Below, piece after piece: positions 52,798-63,122 of a stretch of DNA of 64,000 nucleotides; positions within the stretch are counted from its first letter, which is position 1; the number at the start of each line of letters is the position of its first letter. A program made the position numbers and the translations under genes. The notes under the pieces were generated by a model that had not been told where the DNA came from, did not search any database, and was given only the letters and a program-made list of their open reading frames with translations. This stretch comes from Planococcus liqunii (lineage in GTDB: Bacteria > Bacillota > Bacilli > Bacillales_A > Planococcaceae), in the NCBI RefSeq assembly GCF_030413595.1, contig NZ_CP129238.1:3891746-3955745 (forward strand), in the 5' to 3' direction.

Positions 52798-53514
52798 TTA
52801 ACCTAAGTTCATCTTATAGATCACCGTAACAATTAATCCCACAACCAAAACTCCAGGCAACAAATTAGCAACTCTTATTTTCGTCAGGCCGATCATGTTC
52901 AAGCCAATAGCCACAATCATGACGCCTCCTGTTGCGGTCATTTCCGTGATGAACATATCAAGCGCAGCATCCGGAATGATTAAGCTAATCTGCGTCGCAA
53001 ACAACGCGATCAACCCTTGGTAAACAAATACGGGAATAGCGGCGAGCATGACGCCGATTCCAAGCGTCGACGCCAAGATAATCGATGTAAAACCATCAAT
53101 CAACCCTTTGGAAATCAATACACCATGTTCATTGCTGAGTCCGCTCTCCAAAGCGCCGATGATCCCCATCGCGCCAATCACAAAAATAAGGGTGGCTGTG
53201 ACAAAGCCCTGGGCAATACTGCCTTTGCTTTCTTTTTTCGCGCCCATTACATCTTCCAGCCAATGGCCAAAATTATTGAGCTTGTCATCTAAATTCATCC
53301 ATTCGCCGATCACAGCACCCAAGACCAAACTGATAATGACTACGATAAAATTCTGGCTTTCAAAACCCATTTGCAGCCCGAGAACGACCACTGCCAGACC
53401 TATCGCGTACATTACCGTTTCTTTCATCTTCTCAGGAATGTTTCGGAGTGCCCGGCCAATGAGTGTTCCAACTACAATCAAAACCGCGTTGATCAACGTT
53501 CCCAAGAGAACCAT
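52798..53514 (-). CDS. DUF554 family membrane protein
   Basis: A 238-residue polytopic protein with about seven helices: LLGTLINAVLIVVGTLIGR, VLGLQMGFES and GAMGIIGALESGL are typical of DUF554. Possibly a transporter; substrate unknown. 22 bp ahead of mscS and probably co-transcribed. GGAAGGGG precedes the ATG. Confidence 0.88.
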   Translation of the reverse strand: MVLLGTLINAVLIVVGTLIGRALRNIPEKMKETVMYAIGLAVVVLGLQMGFESQNFIVVIISLVLGAVIGEWMNLDDKLNNFGHWLEDVMGAKKESKGSIAQGFVTATLIFVIGAMGIIGALESGLSNEHGVLISKGLIDGFTSIILASTLGIGVMLAAIPVFVYQGLIALFATQISLIIPDAALDMFITEMTATGGVMIVAIGLNMIGLTKIRVANLLPGVLVVGLIVTVIYKMNLG

Positions 53515-53539
53515 CTTTCAATTTCCCCTTCCGCTCTCC

Positions 53540-53581
53540 TTTTACAAAACAGAACCTATTCCCTTACTCACAGGGAATAGG
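53540..53581 (-). terminator. Terminator after parB
   Basis: CCTATTCCC (53555-53563) pairs with GGGAATAGG (53573-53581), with T-rich sequence on the minus strand. Confidence 0.65.
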
Positions 53582-53587
53582 CACGAA

Positions 53588-54421
53588 TCAATTTAAAAGT
53601 TCGAGTATGCGTTCCAAATCTTCTTCCGAAAAGAACTCTATTTCAATTTTCCCTTTGTTCTTCGTTTTTTTAATTTGGACATTTGTTCCAAAACGGTCTC
53701 TCAGTTCCGACTGCTTTTCTTCAATAAACAAGTCTTTCTTTTTCTCGATTGTTTCACGTGGAACATCTTCATTTAAGCGCTGAACCAGATTTTCCAACTG
53801 ACGGACATTCAAGTTTTCTTTCACTACTTTTTCCGCTGTTTCGGGAATGAGCTTTTTCAAGCGCAAGCCAAGCAAGGTACGGCCATGGCCCATCGTCAAT
53901 TTCTTATCTGAAATCATATCGCGCACATTGGCAGGCAAAGCAAGCAACCGGATATGGTTGGCGATATGCGGCCGGCTCTTGCCAAGGCGGAAGGCCAATT
54001 GTTCTTGTGTGATATTTAATGCTTCCATTAACTTCTGATAAGCTTCTGCTTCTTCAATCGGCGTTAAATCTTCCCGCTGAAGGTTCTCCAGGATGGCCAA
54101 TTCCATCATCTGCTGGTCCGTCAATTCCTTGACGAGTGCCGGCACTTCAGTCAGTTTCGCCAATTTAGCCGCGCGGAATCTTCTTTCGCCTACAACCAGT
54201 TCAAAATGCTTTCCGGATTTCCGGACAACAACCGGCTGCAAAATACCATGCTCTTTGATGGATTCCGACAGTTCCTGCAAAGCGGTTTCATCAAAAACTT
54301 TGCGCGGTTGGTAAGGATTAGTGCGGATTTGCGTGATGCTGATCTGGTTGATTGTTTCTGTCTCGCTTAATGATTCGCCAGGGAACAATGCATTGATTCC
54401 TTTTCCTAATCCTTTAGCCAT
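53588..54421 (-). CDS. parB: Chromosome-partition protein ParB (Spo0J)
   Basis: A 277-residue CTP-dependent clamp that loads at parS and spreads. N-terminal GKGINALFPG contacts ParA; then NPYQPRKVFDE, the CTP-binding GERRFRAAKLAKL, and ENLQREDLTPIEEAEAYQ; HTH QEQLAFRLGKSRPHIANHIRLL. Overlaps parA by 8 bp. A parS site lies inside. Confidence 0.97.
   Translation of the reverse strand: MAKGLGKGINALFPGESLSETETINQISITQIRTNPYQPRKVFDETALQELSESIKEHGILQPVVVRKSGKHFELVVGERRFRAAKLAKLTEVPALVKELTDQQMMELAILENLQREDLTPIEEAEAYQKLMEALNITQEQLAFRLGKSRPHIANHIRLLALPANVRDMISDKKLTMGHGRTLLGLRLKKLIPETAEKVVKENLNVRQLENLVQRLNEDVPRETIEKKKDLFIEEKQSELRDRFGTNVQIKKTKNKGKIEIEFFSEEDLERILELLN
53750..53765. promoter_or_regulatory. 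parS site in parB
   Basis: TGTTTCACGTGGAACA; its complement TGTTCCACGTGAAACA is the exact Bacillus subtilis parS. Confidence 0.9.
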
Positions 54422-55175
54422 TCTTAATCACTTCCCTTGCTAATTCTAAGTACACTTCTGCCCCACGGGATTTTGGATCATATATAATGATCGGTTCACC
54501 GTGGCTTGGCGCTTCGCTTAATCGTACGTTCCGCGGAATGATCGTCCGGTAAACTTTGTCCTGGAAATACTTTTTTACTTCTTCAATTACTTGAATTCCT
54601 AAGTTCGTCCGTGCATCGAGCATCGTCAACAGGACGCCGTCAATTGCCAGGTCATGGTTTAAATGTTTCTGGACAAGGCGGATGGTGCTCAACAACTGGC
54701 TCAATCCTTCCAATGCATAGTATTCACATTGTACCGGAATAATAATTGCATCCGAGGCAGTCAACGAGTTGATCGTCAATAACCCCAATGATGGAGGACA
54801 ATCAATGATAATGTAATCGTAAAGTTCTTTTACTTCCTGGAGCGCATGCTTGAGGCGCACTTCTCTTGAAATAGTGGAAACCAGTTCAATTTCTGCACCT
54901 GCCAGCGAAATGGTTGCAGGCACTACGTGAAGATTTTCAACTTTCGTTTCCTTGATGGTGTCTTTCACATCCACGTCATCAATCAGCACTTCGTAAATGC
55001 ACTGGTCAACGTCGCCTTTGTTTACCCCGACCCCACTCGTCGCGTTTCCTTGGGGGTCGATATCTATTAAGAGAACTTTCTGGCCCAAATAAGCAAGGCA
55101 GGCACTCAAGTTTACTGAAGATGTTGTTTTTCCTACGCCGCCTTTTTGATTGGCGATCGCAATAATTCTACCCAC
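54414..55175 (-). CDS. parA: Chromosome-partition ATPase ParA (Soj)
   Basis: A 253-residue deviant Walker ATPase: IAIANQKGGVGKTTSSVNL (signature lysines), VLLIDIDPQGNATSG, and IDCPPSLGLLTINSL. Works with ParB in origin segregation and modulates DnaA. GTG start; no strong ribosome site seen. Pair with parB. Confidence 0.97.
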   Translation of the reverse strand: MGRIIAIANQKGGVGKTTSSVNLSACLAYLGQKVLLIDIDPQGNATSGVGVNKGDVDQCIYEVLIDDVDVKDTIKETKVENLHVVPATISLAGAEIELVSTISREVRLKHALQEVKELYDYIIIDCPPSLGLLTINSLTASDAIIIPVQCEYYALEGLSQLLSTIRLVQKHLNHDLAIDGVLLTMLDARTNLGIQVIEEVKKYFQDKVYRTIIPRNVRLSEAPSHGEPIIIYDPKSRGAEVYLELAREVIKNG

Positions 55176-55310
55176 TCTTGCACCAACTTTCTTTCATACT
55201 TCTCTCATTTTACTGCTCAAGTATAACTAATTCCATTATAAAAACAAAAATAATGACAGTTTCTTTCCTTATTGTAACAAAACGATAAACATTTTATCGT
55301 TACAGTCCTA

Positions 55311-55350
55311 TTAAAAAAGCTCTTTCCGAAATCGGAAAGAGCTTTTTTAT
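55311..55350 (-). terminator. Terminator after noc
   Basis: A 17-bp stem (55313-55329 with 55332-55348) overlapping the noc stop, with T-run. Upstream at 55281-55303 a small AACGATAAA/TTTATCGTT hairpin lies in the parA leader. Confidence 0.88.
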
Positions 55351-56219
55351 GCTTTTTTCTTAGGGATCTTCACGGTAATCTGGTAATACTCTTCGTGTTC
55401 TTCTTCTTCAGCCGACAAGTTGATCCCGCTTTTGGTCACCATGCTCAACGATTCTTTGATGGTATTCATCGCAATCCGGACATCGCGGCTGACTGCTTTG
55501 CGCCTTGGCTTGGCCTTTTTCGGTTCAGTGGATAACAATTTTTCAACCCGCATCTCCAGCTGCTTGACGTTCAACCCTTGTTCGACTGTTTCATCAAACA
55601 TTTTTTTCTGTTTATCTGCATCTTTGATTTTTAGCAATACTCGTGCATGCCGTTCTGTAATGATGCGATTCAATAAAGCCATCTGGATTTCTTCAGGCAA
55701 TTTCAACAGCCGAAGTTTATTCGCCACTGTCGATTGCCCTTTTCCAAGACGTTGTGCAAGGGCTTCCTGGGTGATGCCTTGGATTTCCAGCAGGTTTTGA
55801 TAAGCATTTGCTTCTTCAATCGACGTAAGTTCTTCCCGCTGCAAGTTTTCAATCAAAGCAATCGATGCTGTTTCTTTATCGCTTAGCTGGCGGATGATCG
55901 CCGGAACTTCTTCCCAACCGAGAGAAGACATTGCCCGAAAACGCCGTTCCCCTGCAATGATTTCGTAATCGCCTTCTTGTTCCGACGCCCGGACTACAAT
56001 GGGCTGAATAACGCCATGGATTTCAATTGTGCGAGCCAGCTCTTCAATCTTCTCTTCATCGAAAACTGTACGAGGCTGGAATTTATTTGCGCTGATTTTA
56101 GCAATCGGCAATTTGACTACTTCTTCCGAAGCTTTATTGACTGGTTTCACTTCTGCTGCCTGTTCTGCTTCTTCTGCTTTATCGCCGCTCCCGAAAAATC
56201 GGGAAAAAGGACTCTTCAT
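55347..56219 (-). CDS. noc: Nucleoid occlusion protein Noc
   Basis: A 290-residue ParB paralog that binds NBS sites and blocks FtsZ assembly over the nucleoid. N-terminal amphipathic membrane-targeting start ([12 protein letters not shown]); [59 protein letters not shown]. It differs from parB by the HTH and the N-terminus. An exact parS lies upstream and NBS-like sites are present elsewhere in the window. Confidence 0.95.
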   Translation of the reverse strand: MKSPFSRFFGSGDKAEEAEQAAEVKPVNKASEEVVKLPIAKISANKFQPRTVFDEEKIEELARTIEIHGVIQPIVVRASEQEGDYEIIAGERRFRAMSSLGWEEVPAIIRQLSDKETASIALIENLQREELTSIEEANAYQNLLEIQGITQEALAQRLGKGQSTVANKLRLLKLPEEIQMALLNRIITERHARVLLKIKDADKQKKMFDETVEQGLNVKQLEMRVEKLLSTEPKKAKPRRKAVSRDVRIAMNTIKESLSMVTKSGINLSAEEEEHEEYYQITVKIPKKKA

Positions 56220-56290
56220 CCTCTAGCACCACCTTTTAAAAGCTCACTTGCTTACTTTATAGTATTTTAATCGCTTTTCTTAAATTTCCA

Positions 56291-56306
56291 TGTTCCACGT
56301 GAAACA
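56291..56306. promoter_or_regulatory. parS site between noc and rsmG
   Basis: TGTTCCACGTGAAACA, an exact match to the Bacillus subtilis parS consensus. Confidence 0.95.
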
Positions 56307-56328
56307 TTGCATGTTCTCTTTTTTCGCC

Positions 56329-57042
56329 TTAGGCAATAGGAGATTTATTTGGCACCCCTGGTTTGCGCGGGTATTTTTTAGGTGTTTCTTTAAACTTGCG
56401 GAATACCTGAATGTGACGGTCGCTTTCTTCTATAGGCAATTTAAACGAATGGATGCTTTCTTCTTTAACTCCTAGTTTCAACAAGGCTTTTTCGGCATCT
56501 TTTAATTCGTCAGGCGCTGATGCAGCTTTCATCGCTGCAAAAAGCCCGCCGTTTTTCACGAGCGGCACACACAATTCCGCTAAAACGGAAAGCCTTGCCA
56601 CGGCTCTTGCTGTAACCAGGTCATAACTTTCCCGGTGTTCGGACTGGCCAAAATCTTCTGCACGGGAATGGATGAAACGGACATTTGATAAGTTCAGCTT
56701 ATCGCTCAAATGATTCAAAAATTGGATGCGCTTGTTCAATGAGTCCACGATGGTCACTTCAATATGAGGGAAGCAAATTTTTAGAGGGATGCTCGGGAAT
56801 CCTGCCCCGGCTCCCACATCGCAAACTTTGAGCGGCTTCGTGAAATCTACGTAGAAAGCAGCGGTAATCGAATCAAAAAAATGTTTCAAGTAGACAGATG
56901 GCTGGTCTGTAATGGCCGTTAAATTCATTTTTTCGTTCCACTCAACCAGTTCTTCGAAATAGATGCGGAATTGATCGAGTTGAGCCGGAGTCAAATCGAT
57001 TCCTTTTTCACTGAGGGCGTCTTTGAATTGTTGTTCGTTCAC
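56329..57042 (-). CDS. rsmG: 16S rRNA (guanine527-N7)-methyltransferase
   Basis: A 238-residue SAM-dependent methyltransferase for G527 of 16S rRNA. SAM motif [32 protein letters not shown] follows. Loss is known to give low-level streptomycin resistance in other species. GTG start at 57042 with GAGGGAGG upstream; a longer ATG frame at 57090 lacks a site. Confidence 0.96.
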   Translation of the reverse strand: MNEQQFKDALSEKGIDLTPAQLDQFRIYFEELVEWNEKMNLTAITDQPSVYLKHFFDSITAAFYVDFTKPLKVCDVGAGAGFPSIPLKICFPHIEVTIVDSLNKRIQFLNHLSDKLNLSNVRFIHSRAEDFGQSEHRESYDLVTARAVARLSVLAELCVPLVKNGGLFAAMKAASAPDELKDAEKALLKLGVKEESIHSFKLPIEESDRHIQVFRKFKETPKKYPRKPGVPNKSPIA

Positions 57043-57097
57043 TTTTTTTCCTCCCTCTTTTCTTTGTTCTATATGTAAACCGATAGGCATTTCATTA

Positions 57098-57130
57098 TGT
57101 AAAAATGGGCTGGTCTCTGCCAGCCCATTT
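57098..57130 (-). terminator. Terminator between mnmG and rsmG
   Basis: AAATGGGCTGG (57103-57113) pairs with CCAGCCCATTT (57120-57130), T-run on the minus strand. Confidence 0.85.
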
Positions 57131-57159
57131 GTTATGTGTCTAGCTTATCGCCTTTTTAC

Positions 57160-57344
57160 TTAATCAGGCGTTTGCGCTTTTATTTCTACAGCTTCGGCCC
57201 CGGATAGGCGCCTGCGCTTTTCTATGTCCAGCTCCGGCGCCTGGGGCCTCGAGGTCTTAAGTCACCCCACTCTGGAAATCAGGATTTCCGGCGTGTTCTG
57301 CCTTAAGCTTGTCGGCCCCGGATAGGCGCCTGCGCTTTTTTATA
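57160..57344. repeat. Dispersed palindromic repeat, copy 2 (with an internal direct repeat)
   Basis: Contains TGTCCAGCTCCGGCGCC and CTCGAGGTCTTAAG on the left and CTTAAG...GGCGCCTGCGCTTTT on the right. A 27-base segment is repeated exactly at 57195-57221 and 57313-57339. It fills the mnmG-rsmG gap. Confidence 0.75.
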
Positions 57345-59234
57345 TTAAGATGGAATCTTTGCAATTCTACCTTGTTCAATATACACCAAAAGAATTGAAA
57401 TGTCAGCAGGGTTCACGCCTGAAATCCGGGAAGCCTGTGCAATCGACAGCGGACGCACTTCAGCCAGTTTGCCGCGTGCTTCTGTTGCCAGACCGGAAAT
57501 TGAATGGTAATCGATGTTTTCTGGAATTTTTTTGTCTTCCATTTTTTTCAGTTTGGCTACTTGCTGAAGCGATTTTTCGATATAGCCTTCGTATTTGATG
57601 TGAATTTCAACTTGCTCTTTCACTTCATCTTCCAGTTCCACTTCAGAAGCTGTCAGCTGGGCAATCATATCGTAAGTCATTTCAGGGCGCTTCAATAAAT
57701 CAGCAGCCCGGATGCCGTCTTTCAGTTCACTGCCGCCTGCATCACGGATCAATTGCTGCGTGATGTCGTTCGGTTTGATCATCATGCCGCGGAGGCGTTT
57801 GATTTCCGCTTCAATGCGGTCTTTTTTTGCCAGGAATTTGGCATAGCGCTCATCGGAAATCATGCCGATTTGGTGGCCCAGTTCCGTCAAACGCATATCT
57901 GCGTTATCATGGCGCAGCAGCAAACGGTATTCCGCTCGTGATGTCAGCAAACGGTAAGGCTCGTTTGTGCCTTTCGTCACCAAATCATCGATCAACACGC
58001 CGATATAAGCGTCAGAGCGGCTCAGAATCACTTCTTCTTTGCCCAGTACTTTGGCTGCCGCGTTAATGCCCGCCATCAAGCCCTGCCCCGCTGCTTCTTC
58101 GTAGCCGGAAGTTCCGTTGATCTGTCCTGCTGTATAAAGATTTTCAAGCTGTTTCGACTCGAGTGTCGGCCATAATTGCGTTGGTACGATCGCATCGTAT
58201 TCGATGGCGTATCCGGCACGCATCATTTCCGCTTTCTCAAGCCCTGGAATCGATTCTAACAGTTTTCTTTGCACGTGTTCAGGCAAACTGGTTGAAAGCC
58301 CTTGTACGTAAACCTCGCGCGTATTACGGCCTTCCGGCTCGAGGAAAATCTGATGGCGCGGTTTGTCGTTGAAACGCACCACTTTGTCTTCGATCGACGG
58401 GCAGTATCTTGGGCCCGTCCCTTTGATCATGCCGGAATACATCGGCGATAAGTGAAGATTTTCGTCGATGATCTGGTGGGTTTTTTCATTTGTATACGTC
58501 AGCCAGCACGGCAGCTGATCCATGATGAATTCAGTTGTTTCGTAGCTGAACGCACGCGGTTCTTCATCGCCCGGCTGGATTTCTGTTTTGCTGTAGTCAA
58601 TGGAGTTGCTGTTGACGCGCGGCGGCGTCCCTGTTTTAAAGCGGACGGTTTCAAAGCCGAGCTCTTCCAGGTTTTCTGCCAGCTTGATTGATGGCTGCTG
58701 GTTGTTTGGTCCGCTGGAGTAGCGCAAATCGCCGATGATGATTTCGCCGCGCAGGAAAGTGCCTGTCGTGATGACGACGGATTTTGCCCGGTAAATGCCG
58801 CCTACTTGCGTGATCAATCCGGTCACTTTGCCGTCTTCCACTACTAATTTTTCAGCAATCCCCTGGTGCAGCGTCAAGTTCTTTTCTTCTTCCATCAGGC
58901 GTTTCATTTCCTGCTGGTAAAGCACTTTGTCGGCTTGTGCACGAAGTGCGCGGACAGCTGGCCCTTTTGCTGTGTTCAACATTCTCATTTGAATGTGTGT
59001 TTTATCGATAACGCGCCCCATGGCTCCGCCAAGTGCGTCAATTTCCCGTACAACAATGCCTTTTGCGGGTCCGCCGATTGACGGGTTGCATGGCATAAAT
59101 GCGATCATATCCAGATTCATCGTCAACACAAGTGTTTTGGCACCCATGCGAGCGGATGCAAGAGCAGCTTCTGCTCCGGCATGTCCGGCTCCTACGACGA
59201 TGACATCGAACGTGCCTGCTTCGTATTGTGGCAT
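57345..59234 (-). CDS. mnmG: tRNA uridine-34 carboxymethylaminomethyl synthase subunit MnmG (GidA)
   Basis: A 629-residue FAD/NADH-dependent enzyme that with MnmE makes cmnm5U34 in tRNA. FAD motif [45 protein letters not shown]; the C-terminal MnmE-binding end is present. Length is normal. Ribosome site GAAGGG. Follows mnmE with 22 bp between them. Confidence 0.97.
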   Translation of the reverse strand: MPQYEAGTFDVIVVGAGHAGAEAALASARMGAKTLVLTMNLDMIAFMPCNPSIGGPAKGIVVREIDALGGAMGRVIDKTHIQMRMLNTAKGPAVRALRAQADKVLYQQEMKRLMEEEKNLTLHQGIAEKLVVEDGKVTGLITQVGGIYRAKSVVITTGTFLRGEIIIGDLRYSSGPNNQQPSIKLAENLEELGFETVRFKTGTPPRVNSNSIDYSKTEIQPGDEEPRAFSYETTEFIMDQLPCWLTYTNEKTHQIIDENLHLSPMYSGMIKGTGPRYCPSIEDKVVRFNDKPRHQIFLEPEGRNTREVYVQGLSTSLPEHVQRKLLESIPGLEKAEMMRAGYAIEYDAIVPTQLWPTLESKQLENLYTAGQINGTSGYEEAAGQGLMAGINAAAKVLGKEEVILSRSDAYIGVLIDDLVTKGTNEPYRLLTSRAEYRLLLRHDNADMRLTELGHQIGMISDERYAKFLAKKDRIEAEIKRLRGMMIKPNDITQQLIRDAGGSELKDGIRAADLLKRPEMTYDMIAQLTASEVELEDEVKEQVEIHIKYEGYIEKSLQQVAKLKKMEDKKIPENIDYHSISGLATEARGKLAEVRPLSIAQASRISGVNPADISILLVYIEQGRIAKIPS

Positions 59235-59256
59235 GTTCGTTCATTCCCTTCGAAGT

Positions 59257-60642
59257 TTATTTCCCTAAACAGAACTGAGAGAATAATTGGTTCAACAACC
59301 CATCATCTGCCGTATCGCCGATGATTTCCCCTAAAATTTCCCATGTTCGAGTGACATCAATTTGAATCATATCAACGGGCACATCCATATCCGCCGCCTC
59401 AATGGCATCCGAAATGGTCTGGTGCGCCTGGTGAAGCAGCGCAATATGGCGCGCATTGGAAACATAGGTCATGTCCCCTGCTTCAATTTGCCCTTCAAAA
59501 AACAGTTCAGCAATAGCTTCTTCCAACTGGTCGATGCCTTCTTCTTCAATCAGCGAAGTGGTGACCAGCAATTTATCGCCTGCCAACTGCTGTACGTAAT
59601 CCAGATCGATTTTCTGCGGCAAATCGGTTTTATTGATGACTACAATATAATCCATATCCCGTACCGCTTCAAACAATCGTTCATCTTCTTCCGTCAGCGC
59701 TTCCGAATAATTCAAGACATAAAGAATCAAATCAGCTTCTTTCAGCACTTTGCGTGAACGTTCCACACCGATGCGTTCTACAATGTCTTCCGTTTCCCGG
59801 ATCCCCGCTGTGTCCACCAAACGCAGCGGCACACCGCGGACGTTTACATATTCCTCGATTATATCACGGGTTGTTCCCGCAATTTCCGTTACAATGGCTT
59901 TGTTTTCCTGCACCAGGCTGTTCAAAAGAGACGATTTACCGACATTTGGACGCCCCACAATCACCGTGGAAAGGCCTTCTCTCAAGATTTTCCCTTGCGA
60001 AGAAGTCTGCAGCAGTTTATCAATTTCCGAACGCACCCATAGGGCTTTTTCAAGCATAATCGGACGTGTCATTTCCTCTACATCGTCATACTCGGGGTAG
60101 TCGATGTTCACTTCCATTTGTGCAATGGATTCCAGAAGCGCCTGGCGAAGCGTCCCAATGAGTTTCGACAAACGGCCTTCCATCTGGTTCAAGGCCACAT
60201 CCATTGCCCGGTCTGTTTTCGCACGGATCAAATCCATGACTGCTTCCGCTTGCGAAAGGTCGATACGGCCGTTTAAAAATGCCCGTTTCGTAAATTCCCC
60301 CGGTTCTGCCAACCGTGCACCAGCGCGAAGCACAAGGGCCAATACCCGGTTGACGGACACAATGCCGCCGTGGCAATTGATTTCAATGACGTCTTCGCGG
60401 GTGAAGGTTTTTGGAGCTTTCATGAACGATACCATGACTTCTTCCACTACTTCCTCCGTCCACGGATCCGCCAAATGCCCGTAATGAATGGTATGCGTAG
60501 GTTGCGTCGCCAATTGTTTTCCGCTTGGGGCGCGGAACAGCTTATCCGCAATCCCGATTGCTTCCGGCCCGCTCAGGCGGACAATGGCAATGGCGCCTTC
60601 ACCGCTTGGCGTGGAGATTGCAGCAATTGTATCGAATTCCAT
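59257..60642 (-). CDS. mnmE: tRNA modification GTPase MnmE (TrmE)
   Basis: A 461-residue GTPase. N-terminal formyl-THF-binding domain ([21 protein letters not shown]), helical domain, G domain with [12 protein letters not shown] (226 area), [10 protein letters not shown] and NKTD, and the invariant C-terminal CLGK (catalytic C459). Partner of MnmG. AGAGAGG precedes the ATG. Confidence 0.97.
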   Translation of the reverse strand: MEFDTIAAISTPSGEGAIAIVRLSGPEAIGIADKLFRAPSGKQLATQPTHTIHYGHLADPWTEEVVEEVMVSFMKAPKTFTREDVIEINCHGGIVSVNRVLALVLRAGARLAEPGEFTKRAFLNGRIDLSQAEAVMDLIRAKTDRAMDVALNQMEGRLSKLIGTLRQALLESIAQMEVNIDYPEYDDVEEMTRPIMLEKALWVRSEIDKLLQTSSQGKILREGLSTVIVGRPNVGKSSLLNSLVQENKAIVTEIAGTTRDIIEEYVNVRGVPLRLVDTAGIRETEDIVERIGVERSRKVLKEADLILYVLNYSEALTEEDERLFEAVRDMDYIVVINKTDLPQKIDLDYVQQLAGDKLLVTTSLIEEEGIDQLEEAIAELFFEGQIEAGDMTYVSNARHIALLHQAHQTISDAIEAADMDVPVDMIQIDVTRTWEILGEIIGDTADDGLLNQLFSQFCLGK

Positions 60643-60736
60643 GGTATTCCGTCCTCTCTATTATAGAAAAGTACAGGAGCTTATATTAAACCTGCACTTA
60701 AAATGAATTAAAAACAAAAAAAACCTGGCCAAAAAC

Positions 60737-60804
60737 TTATCCCCAGACTTTTTCAAGCACAAAAAGAATTTTTCTCTCTAAAAAAGTTGTCCACATGTGG
60801 ACAA
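60737..60804. promoter_or_regulatory. DnaA-box-like sites between mnmE and khpB
   Basis: TTATCCCCA at 60737-60745; TTGTCCACA (60787-60795) meets its complement TGTGGACAA (60796-60804). With one more pair this is a 20-bp perfect palindrome at 60786-60805. Each differs from TTATCCACA at one base. Bacillus subtilis binds DnaA near jag. The remainder of 60643-60905 shows nothing else. Confidence 0.6.
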
Positions 60805-60905
60805 CCAGCAAAAGCACATGACTTTCTAACATATTACAATAGCATAAATGGCCGGAATCCGAAAGGTGAAGCGCTTGGTTTTCCCAAAAGTTTCATAAAA
60901 AACGC

Positions 60906-60942
60906 CAATAAAAAACGGCTTGCATAGAGCAAGCCGTTTTTT
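60906..60942 (-). terminator. Terminator after khpB
   Basis: AAAAAACGGCTTGC (60910-60923) pairs with GCAAGCCGTTTTTT (60929-60942). Confidence 0.88.
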
Positions 60943-60969
60943 ATTCGTTACGTGGCGGAATCATCCGAA

Positions 60970-61701
60970 CTATTTCAGCGGTTCAATGACCAAATAACGG
61001 TTCGGGTCTTTTCCTTCTGAATACGTATCAATGTCCATCCGGCGAGACAATGCCTGATGGATGACTTTCCGCTCGTAAGACGGCATCGGTTCAAATTGAA
61101 CGCGGCCGCCGGTCCGGATCGCTTTATCCGCCATCCGGTCTGCCAGCTGCTCCAAGGTTTCCTGGCGCCGCTCCCGATAATTTTCCGCGTCCAGCTCCAC
61201 CATCATAAACTGGTTGGAGTATTTATTGGCCACCAGCTGGGCAAGCTGCTGAAGGGAATTCAGCGTATTGCCGCGTTTGCCGATCAGCATGGCCACTTTT
61301 TCACTTTCCAGATAGAAACTGACTTGTTTGCCGTTTTGCTTATGCGTAATGATTAAGTCGTCAATCATCATGCCTTTGGCAATGGACTGAATATAATCTT
61401 TCGTTTCCTGGATGGCTCGCTCATTTGTTGCTTTTGGCGCTTCTTCCACCAGTTCTTCTAAAATTTCTTCCGGTTCCGCCACCGCCGTCTCCATCACTGC
61501 TTCCTCTTTTTCAAGCGGCGCAGCTTCCAGTTCATTTACGATGACTTCGACTTCAGCCGGTTTGGATCCAAAGCCCAAAAATCCTTTTTTTTCGTTCTGG
61601 ATCACATTGACCGTTACTTGTTCACGTGTTGCTTGGAGTTTTTCTAATGCTGCAGATATCGCGTTTTCAACAGTTGTACCCGTCTGCGTAATCTGTTTCA
61701 C
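60970..61701 (-). CDS. khpB: RNA-binding protein KhpB (Jag/EloR, SpoIIIJ-associated)
   Basis: A 243-residue protein with an N-terminal Jag domain (EKKGFLGFGSKPAEVEV), an acidic linker rich in Glu, a KH domain (VAMLIGKRGNTLNSLQQLA) and an R3H domain (ENYRERRQETLEQLADR). Binds RNA and acts in cell elongation with KhpA. Overlaps yidC by 4 bp. Confidence 0.94.
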   Translation of the reverse strand: MKQITQTGTTVENAISAALEKLQATREQVTVNVIQNEKKGFLGFGSKPAEVEVIVNELEAAPLEKEEAVMETAVAEPEEILEELVEEAPKATNERAIQETKDYIQSIAKGMMIDDLIITHKQNGKQVSFYLESEKVAMLIGKRGNTLNSLQQLAQLVANKYSNQFMMVELDAENYRERRQETLEQLADRMADKAIRTGGRVQFEPMPSYERKVIHQALSRRMDIDTYSEGKDPNRYLVIEPLK

Positions 61702-62522
61702 TTTTTAGCCCCTCCTGCTTTCGCTTTCGTCTTAACAGGTTGCTTCACTTCTTTTCTTGGTCCAGCCACTGGCTCCGCTGGAACCGGCTCTTTTTTCTCC
61801 CATGGCTTGTAAATAACCAGGTTTTGAATCAAGGAAATAATGTTTCCGATTACCCAGTATAGAGTCAATGCGGATGGCAATACGACACCAAATCCGATAA
61901 TCATGACCGGCATGAAATACATCATGATTTTCATTTGCGGGTTGTCCATAGCAGGACCGGTGCGCAAAACGATAAATTGCATCAAACCAGCAATAACAGC
62001 CAAAATAATGCTTGGTTCAGCTAGCGGGAAAATCAAAAACGAACCAAGGTCGATTGACGAGGTGTTGTTCATCCGGCTGATCGCGTGGTAAAAACCGATC
62101 AAAATCGGCATTTGGATCAATACCGGCAAACAGCCCGCCATCGGGTTCACGCCGTTTTCCTGGAACAATGCCATCATTTCCTGCTGGTATTTCTGCTGCG
62201 TGACTGCATCTTTCGATTTGTATTTCGCTTGCAGCTCTTTCAATTTCGGTTGTACTTCCTGCATGCGTTTTGAGCTGCGGGTCTGCTTCACCATCAATGG
62301 CAAAAGCACCAAACGGATAATGATTGTTACTGCAATAATCCCAAGTCCGTATGTTCCAAGCAAGCCTTTGAAATACGTAATGACTGAGACTAGAGGCCAA
62401 ACTACAAATTCGTTCCAAAATCCTTCACTGTTTCCACTGATCGGCTCGTTGAATTCTGTACAGCCGGCAAGCAGCACGGTCGCTGCCACCAGTGAAATAA
62501 GCAGTACTATTCGCTTATTCAA
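61698..62522 (-). CDS. yidC: Membrane protein insertase YidC (SpoIIIJ/OxaA)
   Basis: A 274-residue lipoprotein insertase. Signal LLISLVAATVLLAGC with acylated C21; five helices; the cytoplasmic hairpin KRMQEVQPKLKELQAKYK; the conserved arginine in RLVLLPLMVKQTRSSK. The C-terminal tail is basic. TTG start at 62522 gives a proper lipoprotein signal, with GGGGGAAG upstream; a longer frame starts at 62609 but is less likely. Confidence 0.95.
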   Translation of the reverse strand: MNKRIVLLISLVAATVLLAGCTEFNEPISGNSEGFWNEFVVWPLVSVITYFKGLLGTYGLGIIAVTIIIRLVLLPLMVKQTRSSKRMQEVQPKLKELQAKYKSKDAVTQQKYQQEMMALFQENGVNPMAGCLPVLIQMPILIGFYHAISRMNNTSSIDLGSFLIFPLAEPSIILAVIAGLMQFIVLRTGPAMDNPQMKIMMYFMPVMIIGFGVVLPSALTLYWVIGNIISLIQNLVIYKPWEKKEPVPAEPVAGPRKEVKQPVKTKAKAGGAKK

Positions 62523-62583
62523 CCTTCTTCCCCCAAACTTATTTTCAGTTGCTTCTATAATAGCATTCTTGCAATAACTCTTT

Positions 62584-62925
62584 CTACTTCCGAGGCAAAG
62601 CACGGGCAATTTTTAAAACGTGCTCCAAACTTTTCTTGCTTTCGTGAAAATCCAAATTGGCCGCCTGTTGCCGGGCGATAATAACGTAATCCGCATTTGG
62701 CAGCACATCGTCTTTCAATTCGAGGAATGTTTGACGGATATAGCGCTTGATGCGGTTTCGCGTAACTGCGTTTCCTACCTTTTTGCTAACGGATAATCCC
62801 ACCCGAAATTCCGGCTGATCGTTTTTTAAGACGTAGACGATAAACTGGCGATTGGCAAAGGACTTTCCTTTTTTAAAAATCCGTTGAAATTCAATGTTTT
62901 TCTTGATCCGTTGTTGCTTATTCAT
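62584..62925 (-). CDS. rnpA: Ribonuclease P protein component
   Basis: A 113-residue basic protein that binds RNase P RNA. The RNR motif reads [14 protein letters not shown]; the start is [19 protein letters not shown]. Upstream of yidC as usual, but separated from rpmH by about 360 bp. Confidence 0.97.
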   Translation of the reverse strand: MNKQQRIKKNIEFQRIFKKGKSFANRQFIVYVLKNDQPEFRVGLSVSKKVGNAVTRNRIKRYIRQTFLELKDDVLPNADYVIIARQQAANLDFHESKKSLEHVLKIARALPRK

Positions 62926-62997
62926 TTTTTCACCTGCTTATTCGACTCTACAAGAAAGTATAGCTCTTTAAACTCGAAAAATCTTAGAAAGGAGTAT

Positions 62998-63120
62998 TTC
63001 CCTGTCCAGACTCCAGCGCCCAGGTTCTAGGGTCATAAACTACTCTGGCTATGCGGCAAAGAACGCCGCTTCGCCCCTTCGTCTTATGCCCGTCGAATCT
63101 ACACGGGCGCTTGCGCTTTT
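62998..63120. repeat. Dispersed palindromic repeat, copy 3
   Basis: CTGTCCAGACTCCAGCGCCCAG at the left and GGGCGCTTGCGCTTTTCT at the right, with GGTCATAAAC and CTTATGCCCGTCG inside. Confidence 0.75.
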
Positions 63121-63122
63121 CT

